DNA of 5,705 bases from an uncultured Acinetobacter sp. (lineage in GTDB: Bacteria; Pseudomonadota; Gammaproteobacteria; Pseudomonadales; Moraxellaceae). Where the stretch lies: positions 1 to 5,705 of the forward strand of contig CAAGMP010000260.1 in the NCBI GenBank assembly GCA_900771065.1, read 5' to 3'. The notes below the pieces were generated by a model. The model was given only the letters and a program-made list of their open reading frames with translations. It was not told the DNA's origin and did not search any database. Shown here piece after piece: positions 1 through 5,656 of this stretch (its first letter is position 1; each line of letters opens with the position of its first letter). A program made the translations under genes and the position numbers.

Positions 1-530
1 AATTCATCATGATGTTGAGTCTTACAACGTTTTGCCCAACGCAAAGAAAGCTGCAATGATTTTTGTGCTTCTTCGTGTGTTGCAGGATACGGTGTACATT
101 CATCAAAAATCATCACAATGTCTGAATTCAATGTATGTTGAATATCCATTGAAATTTCAGGAGAAAGGAATACTTTTGAACCGTCAATAGGAGAACGGAA
201 GGTAACACCTTCTTCTTTAATTTTACGCATTGCCCCCAAACTGAAAACTTGGAAGCCGCCCGAATCGGTTAAAATCGGTTTATTCCATTTCATAAATTTA
301 TGCAAGCCACCATGTTGTTTAATGACTTCTAAACCGGGACGCAAATATAAATGAAAGGTATTGCCTAAAATAATTTGTGCTTTAATTTCTTCAATGTCAC
401 GTGGGAGCATGCCTTTAACCGTACCATAAGTACCCACAGGCATAAATACAGGCGTTTCAACCACGCCGTGCTCTAAAGTTAAACGACCACGACGGGCACG
501 TCCAGATTGAGCCAATTTTTCAAATTTCAT
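1..530 (-). CDS. tgt: Queuine/preQ1 tRNA-ribosyltransferase, N-terminal part (cut by window edge)
   Basis: Tgt swaps guanine 34 for preQ1 in the anticodon of tRNAs for Asn, Asp, His and Tyr, the entry step of queuosine formation on tRNA. Translating the minus strand from the ATG at 528-530 gives 176 codons without a stop, beginning MKFEKLAQSGRARRGRL. Family hallmarks seen are TPVFMPVGTYGTVKG (26-40), LGNTFHLYLRPG (55-66), LTDSGGFQVFSLG (87-99) and FDECTPYPAT (142-151). D89 falls at the number of the conserved catalytic acid/base aspartate of E. coli Tgt, and D143 matches the base-binding aspartate. The zinc site and the nucleophilic aspartate lie beyond the left edge. The start is preceded by a modest GGA about 7 bases upstream. 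It is the fourth minus-strand gene after queA, consistent with a shared queuosine pathway. Confidence 0.97.
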   Translation of the reverse strand, partial: MKFEKLAQSGRARRGRLTLEHGVVETPVFMPVGTYGTVKGMLPRDIEEIKAQIILGNTFHLYLRPGLEVIKQHGGLHKFMKWNKPILTDSGGFQVFSLGAMRKIKEEGVTFRSPIDGSKVFLSPEISMDIQHTLNSDIVMIFDECTPYPATHEEAQKSLQLSLRWAKRCKTQHHDE

Positions 531-550
531 AAATGTTCCAACACAAGGCG

Positions 551-576
551 AAAAAACAGTTCGCTGATAGTCGAAC
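551..576 (-). terminator. Weak hairpin plus U tract between the lemA-like gene and tgt
   Basis: On the minus strand GTTCG and CGAAC (572-576 and 559-563) can pair as a 5-bp stem with an 8-base loop, followed by CTGTTTTTT. It lies inside the 89-base gap ahead of tgt, the only sizeable gap in this gene run. The stem is short, so it may be a leaky terminator, an attenuator, or chance. No clear separate promoter for tgt was found in the gap. Confidence 0.3.
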
Positions 577-619
577 ATTTTCCTCGATTCTTAGTTTAAA
601 CGCCAGTATTGTATTGTTA

Positions 620-1183
620 TTAATAAAAGTTTGGTCGATAGTTAAAATTGTGCTGAGTATTGTCTCGAAATGGGCGAATGGCTTTTTTACCAAGAGTTGC
701 GCTGTTAATTAAATTGTTTGGAAAAACTTGAATGTAATTGTTAAATAATTCGACATTACGGTTAAAAATGGTAATCGCAGCACCAACATTTTCATTTTGC
801 TCTTCAATTTCATTCATCATCGTTAAATAAATTTGATCGGCTTTTAATTCAGGATAATTTTCTACAACCACATTCAGATTTTGAATCAGTTCTTTATTGA
901 GCGCTTCGATGTGTTGTAACTGTGAAATATCTGTGTCGTTTAAATTTAATTTCATAATTTGTTGGCGCAATTCAGTGACTTTTTCCAAAGTCCCTTTTTC
1001 GAATTGACTGTAACGACTCACTAAAGGCTCTAAATCATCCAAAATTTTAACTTTTTGGCGTTCAAAACTTGCGACGTCTGACCATGCACGAATGGTTGCA
1101 TTATGATGGCGGACAATATTATTACGCACAGCAATAATGAGAAAAATTACCCCAAAAACAAGAAATAATAAAATCCAGCCCAT
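620..1183 (-). CDS. LemA family membrane-anchored protein
   Basis: A 187-aa protein of the LemA family, which are small proteins with one N-terminal membrane helix and a long helical body outside the membrane; their biochemical function is not firmly known. The sequence shows a hydrophobic helix at about residues 2-20, then HNATIRAWSDV (27-37), which corresponds to the conserved N-A-x-x-R-A-W-x-D-V stretch. YPELKA (110-115) follows, and the family core spans about 125-159 with EIEEQNENV, FNRNVELFNNY and FPNNLI. The C-terminus is rich in Asn and Phe and looks disordered. The start ATG is 9 bases after the upstream gene's TAA, with a weak AAGAGA as ribosome binding site, so translation may be coupled. 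The partner upstream resembles DUF3137 proteins, a pairing seen with LemA genes elsewhere. The family call is firm; the cellular role is unknown. Confidence 0.9.
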   Translation of the reverse strand: MGWILLFLVFGVIFLIIAVRNNIVRHHNATIRAWSDVASFERQKVKILDDLEPLVSRYSQFEKGTLEKVTELRQQIMKLNLNDTDISQLQHIEALNKELIQNLNVVVENYPELKADQIYLTMMNEIEEQNENVGAAITIFNRNVELFNNYIQVFPNNLINSATLGKKAIRPFRDNTQHNFNYRPNFY

Positions 1184-1192
1184 TGCATTCTC

Positions 1193-2233
1193 TTATTTTA
1201 ATAAAGCCAATAAATCACGTTCTAAACGCTCTAAATAGGGTAGTTTAAAAGTGCGTAAGTGTCCACGTAAAGATGAAATATCTTCAATTTCTTGGGCTTG
1301 TGTTTTAGATTGAATGTGCATGATCGGGTCAGAACCTAAAAAACATAGTCGATTTTTCTCAGCATCAATGAGTAAATGTCCTTTGCGTTGAGCAAAAAAA
1401 TCATTTAAACGTAAAGTGAGGGCTGGAGTTAAATGTTTTGCTAAATCAAGTTCACTTTCGCCAAAAATTTGAATACGTTGATTGGTTTCAATATCGCTGG
1501 TTTGCCAAATGACATGGTAGGGCGCACCAAAATGCAGTGGATGGGTACTGGCAGCCAAAGTGGGTAAATTATGTTCTAAATCAAAAATAAACACGCCCCA
1601 TTGATCATAATGTAATTCTTTGATTTTAACTTTTTCACCGTGTTTATCACGCATTTGCATTTGATTGACAAAGTGGTATTGAAATAGCATAACTTGATAC
1701 AATTGACTTTGTTCATTTTGCCAAATTGTACTTGCATAAAATGGAATATCATTCGATAAATTGCCCTGATTAAATAAGGGAAATTGTTGTTTTAATTGGG
1801 AAATAAATAAATTGGGTTGAACAGTGCGTTTTAAAATAGAAGGTGGACGTTGATAAGCTAAGTTATATTTTTTTATAATCATAATTTGCTCTAAATAAGC
1901 AATCACCTCAAGAATTTTTTGTTTAGATTCATAGTATAAATAAGCGAAAAAAAATAAAAAACAGCCAGTTAAAAGACTAAGTTGGGTTAAAATATGACTT
2001 GGCTGAATTAAAAAAACAAGTAAAAAAATTGCCCCTGCAACAATCAATAAAAAGCTCAGTTGATTATCAAAACGTAATTGAATTGGTGCTTGCCAAGGAT
2101 GTAAGCGATCCAAAATATCTTGTTCTGAACTACAATTTTTGCCAATATCCCAAAGTCGTTCAATATTTTGAAATACGATTGCATTTTTTTTACGTTGTAA
2201 ATGCAGTCGTTGTCGTATTTGGTCTATTGGCAT
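1193..2233 (-). CDS. Two-helix membrane protein, DUF3137-like
   Basis: A 346-aa protein with two adjacent hydrophobic segments (about residues 59-77 and 82-100). They separate a charged N-terminal stretch of about 55 residues from a soluble region of about 245 residues. There is no signal peptide, so both ends are probably cytoplasmic. The C-terminal half contains IFGESELDLAKHLTPALTLR (256-275), which resembles the part of DUF3137 proteins where a short acidic segment precedes L-T-P-A-L and a helix. DUF3137 genes commonly sit beside lemA genes, and here the LemA-family gene starts 9 bases downstream. The start ATG has a good site (AAGGA, 6-8 bases upstream) that overlaps the end of queA, so it is probably coupled to queA. 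No catalytic motif was recognised. The membrane topology is inferred from hydrophobicity, and the DUF3137 link is a resemblance rather than a confirmed match. Confidence 0.75.
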   Translation of the reverse strand: MPIDQIRQRLHLQRKKNAIVFQNIERLWDIGKNCSSEQDILDRLHPWQAPIQLRFDNQLSFLLIVAGAIFLLVFLIQPSHILTQLSLLTGCFLFFFAYLYYESKQKILEVIAYLEQIMIIKKYNLAYQRPPSILKRTVQPNLFISQLKQQFPLFNQGNLSNDIPFYASTIWQNEQSQLYQVMLFQYHFVNQMQMRDKHGEKVKIKELHYDQWGVFIFDLEHNLPTLAASTHPLHFGAPYHVIWQTSDIETNQRIQIFGESELDLAKHLTPALTLRLNDFFAQRKGHLLIDAEKNRLCFLGSDPIMHIQSKTQAQEIEDISSLRGHLRTFKLPYLERLERDLLALLK

Positions 2234-2243
2234 GATACGTTCC

Positions 2244-3281
2244 TTAATTCACGATTTTATCAATCAACATGGCATCGCCATAACTAAAGAAACGATATTT
2301 TTCTTTTACAGCATGCTCGTAGGCTTTTAAAATATGATTTCGATGAGAAAGTGCGGAAACCAGCATTAATAATGTCGATTCAGGTAAATGAAAATTGGTA
2401 ATTAAACGATCTACGACTTTAAATTCATATCCCGGATAAATAAAAATTTGCGTGTCACCTGTCCACGCTGCGAATGTTCCGCCATGTGCTTGTGCTGCAC
2501 TTTCTACCGCACGCGTTGCTGTTGTGCCTACGCTAATAATTTGATTTCCTCGCGCTTTGGCTGCCTGAATTTTTTCTACGGTTGCTTGCGGTACATCGCA
2601 CCATTCACTATGCATAATATGATTTTCAATGTCATTGGTGCGTACAGGTAAAAATGTACCCGCGCCTACATGCAAGGTCACAAAAGCAGTTTCAATGCCT
2701 TTGGCTTGTAATTGATTTAATAAATCTTCATCGAAATGTAAACTCGCTGTTGGCGCAGCGACACTCGCCAGTTTGGTTGGATCATTAAATACAGTTTGAT
2801 AACGTTCGGTGTCTATCGCTTCTGCTTCACGGTTAAAATAAGGCGGAATAGGTAATGCACCGTATTGATCTAAAACTTGTAAAATGGGCTGTGAAAACTC
2901 AACAATAAATAAATTTTCATGCCGACCTTGCACCGTAATTTTAATTTTATCTTCACCAATAAAAAGTTCTGCACCTGCTTTAGGTGAGTTACTTGCTTTA
3001 ATATGGCAATGTGCAATAAATTGGTTTTGCATGCGTTCAACCAGCACTTCAACTGCACCACCTGTAGCACGTTTGCCTTTTAAGCGTGCTTTCATGACTT
3101 TGGTGTCATTTAAAATTAAAATAACGCCTGAATTGAGTAAATCTAGCAAATTGGTAAATTGCTGGTCGTGATATTGCCCTTGTGCATCTAAATGTAATAA
3201 ACGCGAAGCACTACGTTTTTCAAGTGGATAACGGGCAATTAATTCATCGGGGAGGTGAAAATTAAAATCGGAAAGTTGCAT
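2244..3281 (-). CDS. queA: S-adenosylmethionine:tRNA ribosyltransferase-isomerase
   Basis: QueA transfers and rearranges the ribosyl part of S-adenosylmethionine onto preQ1 at position 34 of tRNA, giving epoxyqueuosine. It is cytoplasmic and acts directly after Tgt. The 345-aa length is normal. Family motifs run in order: DELIARYPLEKRSASRLLH (12-30), LNDTKVMKARLKG (57-69), GALPIPPYFNR (141-151), RYQTVF (160-165), SVAAPTASLHF (173-183), VTLHVGAGTFLPV (201-213), MHSEW (223-227), VGTTATRAVES (251-261) and IYPGYEFKVVDRLITNFHLP (281-300), followed by the STLLMLVSA stretch. The usual APTAGLHF reads APTASLHF here, a mild variant. The ATG at 3279-3281 aligns with family starts, though no clear Shine-Dalgarno precedes it. 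It is the first gene of the minus-strand run and reads away from the tRNA gene. Confidence 0.98.
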   Translation of the reverse strand: MQLSDFNFHLPDELIARYPLEKRSASRLLHLDAQGQYHDQQFTNLLDLLNSGVILILNDTKVMKARLKGKRATGGAVEVLVERMQNQFIAHCHIKASNSPKAGAELFIGEDKIKITVQGRHENLFIVEFSQPILQVLDQYGALPIPPYFNREAEAIDTERYQTVFNDPTKLASVAAPTASLHFDEDLLNQLQAKGIETAFVTLHVGAGTFLPVRTNDIENHIMHSEWCDVPQATVEKIQAAKARGNQIISVGTTATRAVESAAQAHGGTFAAWTGDTQIFIYPGYEFKVVDRLITNFHLPESTLLMLVSALSHRNHILKAYEHAVKEKYRFFSYGDAMLIDKIVN

Positions 3282-3318
3282 GATTCAACAAAATATTCGT
3301 AAAATTTAATCGACATAA

Positions 3319-3346
3319 AGTATATGCTTTTTTTGTTTAATGCACA
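3319..3346 (-). promoter_or_regulatory. Candidate queA promoter
   Basis: On the minus strand TATACT (3319-3324) matches the -10 consensus at five of six positions, about 37 bases ahead of the queA start. The best -35 at 16-base spacing is TGTGCA (3341-3346), only three of six. It is placed where a promoter for the queA gene run is needed; the -35 part is weak. Confidence 0.4.
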
Positions 3347-3405
3347 GAAAAACCTTTAAAAACTCATTTTTTGCTTTAAAAATAAGCAACTGTTTTATTA
3401 TATTA

Positions 3406-3433
3406 TTGACAAAAAAAATAAAAAGTTTAATAT
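3406..3433 (+). promoter_or_regulatory. tRNA-Leu promoter with GC-rich discriminator
   Basis: TTGACA (3406-3411) is a perfect -35 box. TAATAT (3428-3433) follows at 16 bases as the likely -10 (four of six). The next bases, TGCGCAC, form a GC-rich discriminator of the kind found at stable-RNA promoters under stringent control. Transcription would begin a few bases before the mature tRNA at 3446. The -35 is clear; the -10 register could shift by a base. Confidence 0.7.
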
Positions 3434-3445
3434 TGCGCACATAGA

Positions 3446-3532
3446 CCCGAGGTGGTGAAATTGGTAGACGCGGCGGACTCAAAATCCGCTGTCAGAGATG
3501 ACGTGTCGGTTCGAGTCCGACCCTCGGGACCA
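3446..3532 (+). tRNA. tRNA-Leu (anticodon CAA)
   Basis: An 87-base class II tRNA that reads UUG codons. The acceptor stem pairs CCCGAGG (3446-3452) with CCTCGGG (3522-3528), followed by discriminator A and an encoded CCA (3530-3532). The anticodon stem is GCGGA (3473-3477) with TCCGC (3485-3489), and the loop CTCAAAA places CAA at 3480-3482. The long variable arm (3490-3504) has a GTCA/TGAC stem typical of leucine tRNAs. The T arm pairs GTCGG with CCGAC around TTCGAGT. All stems are intact, so the gene appears functional even though an integrase gene lies just downstream. tRNA-Leu 3' ends are common targets of P4-type integrases. Confidence 0.98.
3508..3532 (+). other. Candidate attachment site in the tRNA-Leu 3' end
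   Basis: P4-type integrases usually recombine within the 3' part of a tRNA gene, from the T arm to the CCA, and leave the gene intact by supplying an identical 3' end. Such an integrase starts 184 bases downstream and reads away from the tRNA, the usual layout. No second copy of this stretch exists in the window, so the core and its length cannot be read here; the partner site would lie beyond the right edge. Confidence 0.4.
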
Positions 3533-3540
3533 GTTACCTA

Positions 3541-3578
3541 AAAAGGCTCTAAGCACATTAAGACTTAGAGCCTTTTTT
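3541..3578 (+). terminator. Intrinsic terminator after tRNA-Leu
   Basis: GGCTCTAAG (3545-3553) pairs perfectly with CTTAGAGCC (3564-3572) around a 10-base loop. It is flanked by AAAA on the left and TTTTTT on the right, so the stem can extend to 13 bp. It begins 8 bases after the tRNA CCA and would end the tRNA transcript and shield the integrase from read-through. It could also work in the reverse direction. Confidence 0.9.
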
Positions 3579-3637
3579 ATTGTCTAAAATCAATAACCTG
3601 TGTTAACTGTTCGTTCAAAACTCAATGACTTCATTAG

Positions 3638-3686
3638 CCTGATTTCAGGTGGTCATTCTGGCAAATAAGTCCCTAAATGAGTACCT
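3638..3686 (+). repeat. Inverted repeat and tandem arm-site-like repeats upstream of the integrase
   Basis: The 137 bases between the tRNA terminator and the integrase hold no gene. CCTGATTTCAGG (3638-3649) is a 5-bp inverted repeat around two bases. AGTCCCT (3668-3674) and AGTACCT (3680-3686) are direct repeats, one mismatch apart and 12 bases in step; a related AGTTACCT starts at 3532, right at the tRNA end. Short spaced direct repeats of this sort often serve as arm-type integrase sites or autoregulatory operators. The repeats are short, so chance is possible. No convincing -35/-10 pair was seen. Confidence 0.35.
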
Positions 3687-3716
3687 GGTTTTCCCTTGTT
3701 TTCATGGTGAAATCAG

Positions 3717-5015
3717 ATGGCTAAAATTACAAAACCTTTAACAGCAAGGCAAGTTGAGCGAGCTAAACCAACAGACAAAGAATACAGTCTCTTTGATGGA
3801 GATGGTCTTTATCTTGTAGTACGTCCTTCCGGTGCAAGAACTTGGATGCTTCGTCTGCGAGATGATTTTGGTAAAACTCACAAGATCAAGTTAGGAACAT
3901 TTCCTGAAGTACCATTGGCTCTCGCTCGAGAGAAGGGTGCTGAATACAGAAGATCAATCGCTTTAGGTAAAGAGGTTGATGAGGTTCTTGGGAGAGATGA
4001 ATACAAGGTCGATAAGGTAAAGCACTCTCTTGAATCTGTTGCAAGAGAATGGCTTGAACAATATGCCAAGCGCAAACCATTAGAAGAACATACAAAGCAT
4101 AAGCGCATTCGTAAACTAGAAAATCATCTATTCCCAATGTTAGGTCATTATTCAATTGATGACCTTCGTCCCAAGCATCTTCGTAAAGTGCTAAACCATA
4201 TCTATGAAAAGAGTGCTGATAATGCTCAACGAATTAGAGCGGACCTCATTCTCATCTTTAGCTATGCAGTGCAATACGGTTTAATTGAAGTAAACCATGC
4301 AAGAGAGATGGAGAGTCTTGATCTCTCAGCTCCTAAGAATCATAGACCTGCATTACCACTACACCGATTACCTGAGCTGATACGGCGCATCAGAGCTGAT
4401 TCAGGGGATGAATTGACAAAGCTATGTATGGAGCTTGGTTTACATATTTTCATTCGCTCATCTGAACTACGATTTGCTCGTTGGGATGAGATTGATTTCA
4501 ATAAACAACAATGGGTATTGCCTGCAAAGCGAAACCAAGTAAATGGGATCAAGCACTCTGATCGTGGAGCTAAGATGAGAGAGCCACATATTGTGCCTTT
4601 ATCTGATCAAGCTATTGCTTTGCTGTATCAGGTAAAGAAGCTAGGAGGAAACTCAGAATTGGTTTTTCCAAGTCCTTTTAGCAGCACCGTCTTCTTGAGT
4701 GAGAATACCTTTAATGTTGCTTTACGACGTATGGGATATGACACCAAAAAGGACATCTGTTTTCATGGTTTTAGAGCGATGGCACGATCAGCCTTGGGTG
4801 AGTGTGGCTTGTTCCAAAGAGATGCCATTGAGAAGCAGATGAGCCATCAGGAGCGCAATGATGTGGTAGGTGCTTACACTCATGTTGCAGAGTATCTCTA
4901 TGAGCGCAAGCGAATGATGCAGTGGTGGAGTCAATATTTAGTGGATATTGAAGCCAAGGGGTATGTCTCACCTTATGATTATGTTTATCAGCAGTCACTA
5001 AATGAAACTACTTAG
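3717..5015 (+). CDS. P4-type tyrosine integrase (site-specific recombinase)
   Basis: This recombinase integrates and excises the element by strand exchange at short attachment sites. The 432-aa length is normal for the P4-like group. Residues 1-90 form the N-terminal arm-binding domain (DUF4102 type) with LTARQVERAKP, LFDGDGLYLVVRPSGARTW (25-43) and IKLGTFPEVPLALAR (57-71). A helical core-binding domain spans about 100-205, and the catalytic domain follows. Catalytic residues are all visible: R247 in IRSSELRFARW, K286 in AKMREPHIVPLS, H350 and R353 in FHGFRAMARSAL, H377 in MSHQ and the nucleophile Y387 in GAYTH. Many relatives read AYNR at the last motif. The longer beta loop before K286 (NGIKHSDRGAKMR) suits a subgroup of these integrases. 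The start has GGTGA 6 bases upstream, while an earlier ATG at 3704 hits a stop after six codons. The gene reads away from tRNA-Leu, its likely target, and ends at its own terminator. Confidence 0.97.
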   Translation: MAKITKPLTARQVERAKPTDKEYSLFDGDGLYLVVRPSGARTWMLRLRDDFGKTHKIKLGTFPEVPLALAREKGAEYRRSIALGKEVDEVLGRDEYKVDKVKHSLESVAREWLEQYAKRKPLEEHTKHKRIRKLENHLFPMLGHYSIDDLRPKHLRKVLNHIYEKSADNAQRIRADLILIFSYAVQYGLIEVNHAREMESLDLSAPKNHRPALPLHRLPELIRRIRADSGDELTKLCMELGLHIFIRSSELRFARWDEIDFNKQQWVLPAKRNQVNGIKHSDRGAKMREPHIVPLSDQAIALLYQVKKLGGNSELVFPSPFSSTVFLSENTFNVALRRMGYDTKKDICFHGFRAMARSALGECGLFQRDAIEKQMSHQERNDVVGAYTHVAEYLYERKRMMQWWSQYLVDIEAKGYVSPYDYVYQQSLNETT

Positions 5016-5021
5016 ATGAAA

Positions 5022-5047
5022 AAAAGCTCCCATTGTTGGGAGCTTTT
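5022..5047. terminator. Intrinsic terminator after the integrase
   Basis: AAAAGCTCCCA (5022-5032) pairs perfectly with TGGGAGCTTTT (5037-5047) around a TTGT loop, 6 bases past the integrase stop codon. The symmetrical A and T runs let it work on both strands. It also precedes the gene remnant at 5050, meaning that this remnant is cut off from integrase transcription. Confidence 0.88.
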
Positions 5048-5049
5048 GT

Positions 5050-5139
5050 TTAAGCGACTTCGTCGAGTTAGCCGAAAAGTATGGACAAACGCATAATGGA
5101 ATTATCAGATTTGCTTTGAAGAAACTGAGTGCAGAATAG
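5050..5139 (+). pseudogene. Remnant of a ribbon-helix-helix-like gene (C-terminal part)
   Basis: A plus-strand frame ending at TAG 5137-5139 reads LSDFVELAEKYG then QTHNGIIRFALKKLSAE. This looks like the helix-turn-helix half of a CopG/Arc-type ribbon-helix-helix repressor, where E-L-A-E-K-Y-G, a turn with N, and I-I-R-x-A-L form the two helices. There is no ATG, GTG or TTG ahead of it in frame. Upstream the frame runs straight through the integrase terminator to a stop at 5017-5019, so the beta strand and the start are missing. The likely explanation is a gene whose front was lost when the integrase module was joined here. The stretch is short, so the family call rests on pattern resemblance only. 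It differs in sequence from the intact regulator at 5243-5533. Confidence 0.45.
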
Positions 5140-5143
5140 CAAC

Positions 5144-5161
5144 TAATTTAGAACTAAATTA
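5144..5161. repeat. 18-base palindrome between the gene remnant and terminator
   Basis: TAATTTAGAACTAAATTA has perfect 8-base arms around AA. With no U tract it is not a terminator; it has the size and symmetry of an operator for a dimeric protein such as a ribbon-helix-helix repressor. Its AT-rich makeup raises the odds of a chance palindrome. Confidence 0.5.
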
Positions 5162-5168
5162 CAACTAT

Positions 5169-5196
5169 TATGGTTTCAAATTGGCTATGGTTTGAA
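5169..5196 (+). repeat. Direct repeat TATGGTTTSAA, 17 bases apart
   Basis: TATGGTTTCAA (5169-5179) and TATGGTTTGAA (5186-5196) match at 10 of 11 positions. Overlapping them, TCAAATTGGCTATGGT (5176-5191) has an inverted partner at 5631-5646 that matches at 14 of 16. The set could be protein-binding sites for the integrase, an excision factor or the small regulator nearby. Confidence 0.5.
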
Positions 5197-5200
5197 TGTA

Positions 5201-5229
5201 AAAAAGCCCTTAATCATTAAGGGCTTTTT
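5201..5229. terminator. Bidirectional intrinsic terminator
   Basis: AAAAAGCCCTTAA (5201-5213) pairs with TTAAGGGCTTTTT (5217-5229) around a TCA loop, a 13-bp stem with A and T runs on both sides. It ends the minus-strand regulator gene, whose stop codon is 14 bases away, and would stop plus-strand transcripts as well. Confidence 0.9.
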
Positions 5230-5242
5230 GTATCTGTTCGAC

Positions 5243-5533
5243 CTATATTTTCTCTAGAATACTGCGATTGATGTGTCTAGCATAGATCTTCCATCTGATG
5301 TAAAACATCACAGCTTCTTCCACTAAATCTTGACGGTTTATATTCAGAAATTCCTTGATAGAATTTAGATGACTATCAAGCTCTGGGCTAAGATACACAG
5401 TAGACTTTGTTCGCTTACTGGTTGGAAGTAGCCGCTTTGCATATAGCTCTATAGCTGCGATAACAGCTCGTTCTATTATCGCCTCTTCTGATATTTCAGA
5501 GTCTATTTGAGATAAACTGACTAAATCATTCAT
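5243..5533 (-). CDS. Small ribbon-helix-helix-type DNA-binding protein
   Basis: A 96-aa protein whose middle fits the ribbon-helix-helix (CopG/MetJ/Arc) fold. KSTVYL (43-48) is the beta strand, PELDSHLNSIKEFL (50-63) helix A, NINRQ (64-68) the turn and DLVEEAVMFYIRWK (69-82) helix B. Such proteins bind operators as dimers, with the strand in the major groove. An extra N-terminal helical part (about 14-36) precedes the fold, after which a basic linker KRTK leads into it. The start has AGGA 7 bases upstream. It stands alone on the minus strand, convergent with the integrase and closed by a bidirectional terminator. A role as the element's regulator, an antitoxin-like protein or an excision factor is an inference from position and fold. 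No toxin gene is beside it in the window. The fold call comes from pattern reading, and the exact family was not recognised. Confidence 0.75.
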   Translation of the reverse strand: MNDLVSLSQIDSEISEEAIIERAVIAAIELYAKRLLPTSKRTKSTVYLSPELDSHLNSIKEFLNINRQDLVEEAVMFYIRWKIYARHINRSILEKI

Positions 5534-5549
5534 TTTTTCTTCCTTGATT

Positions 5550-5572
5550 AAAAAGTTGGCATCCTTGCCAAC
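5550..5572 (-). terminator. Terminator-like hairpin in the leader of the small regulator gene
   Basis: On the minus strand GTTGGCA (5566-5572) pairs with TGCCAAC (5555-5561) around AGGA and is followed by TTTTT (5550-5554). The structure ends only 6 bases before the Shine-Dalgarno of the regulator gene. It may end the transcript of the gene to the right, or act as an attenuator for the regulator. Confidence 0.65.
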
Positions 5573-5584
5573 ATTGAGGTTAAT

Positions 5585-5600
5585 ACAGCACTATCGCTGT
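5585..5600. repeat. Small inverted repeat upstream of the regulator
   Basis: ACAGC (5585-5589) and GCTGT (5596-5600) form a 5-bp stem around ACTATC, 12 bases upstream of the leader terminator on the minus strand. It could be a second leader hairpin or an operator half-site pair; alone it is weak. Confidence 0.3.
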
Positions 5601-5630
5601 GATGCCAGTAAGTATAGATGAGCTAAAACC

Positions 5631-5646
5631 ACCATACCAAATTTGA
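5631..5646 (-). repeat. Inverted partner of the repeat at 5176-5191
   Basis: Read on the minus strand this is TCAAATTTGGTATGGT, matching TCAAATTGGCTATGGT at 5176-5191 at 14 of 16 positions without gaps. The two copies face each other on either side of the regulator gene, about 100 bases before its start and 50 bases after its stop. Confidence 0.45.
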
Positions 5647-5656
5647 TTTTAATAGC

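Noticed and set aside
1999..2235. Plus-strand open frame opposite the DUF3137-like gene
   Set aside because: It is antisense to a coherent membrane protein with good start and spacing; it has no ribosome binding site and a biased, unfamiliar translation.
2448..3171. Several short open frames on both strands overlapping queA
   Set aside because: All overlap the strongly supported queA frame, and their translations (Cys- or Lys-rich) show no family pattern.
3371..3389. TTGCTT/AAGCAA inverted repeat in the queA-tRNA gap
   Set aside because: A 6-bp AT-rich stem with no U tract on either strand in the right place, and easily expected by chance in such AT-rich DNA.
3878..4998. Minus-strand open frames opposite the integrase
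   Set aside because: They are shadows of the integrase coding sequence, with no recognisable motifs and no proper start signals.
5548..5574. Leader peptide MLARMPTF on the minus strand
   Set aside because: Eight codons without a clear ribosome binding site; overlap with the hairpin is noted as a finding but a real peptide cannot be supported.
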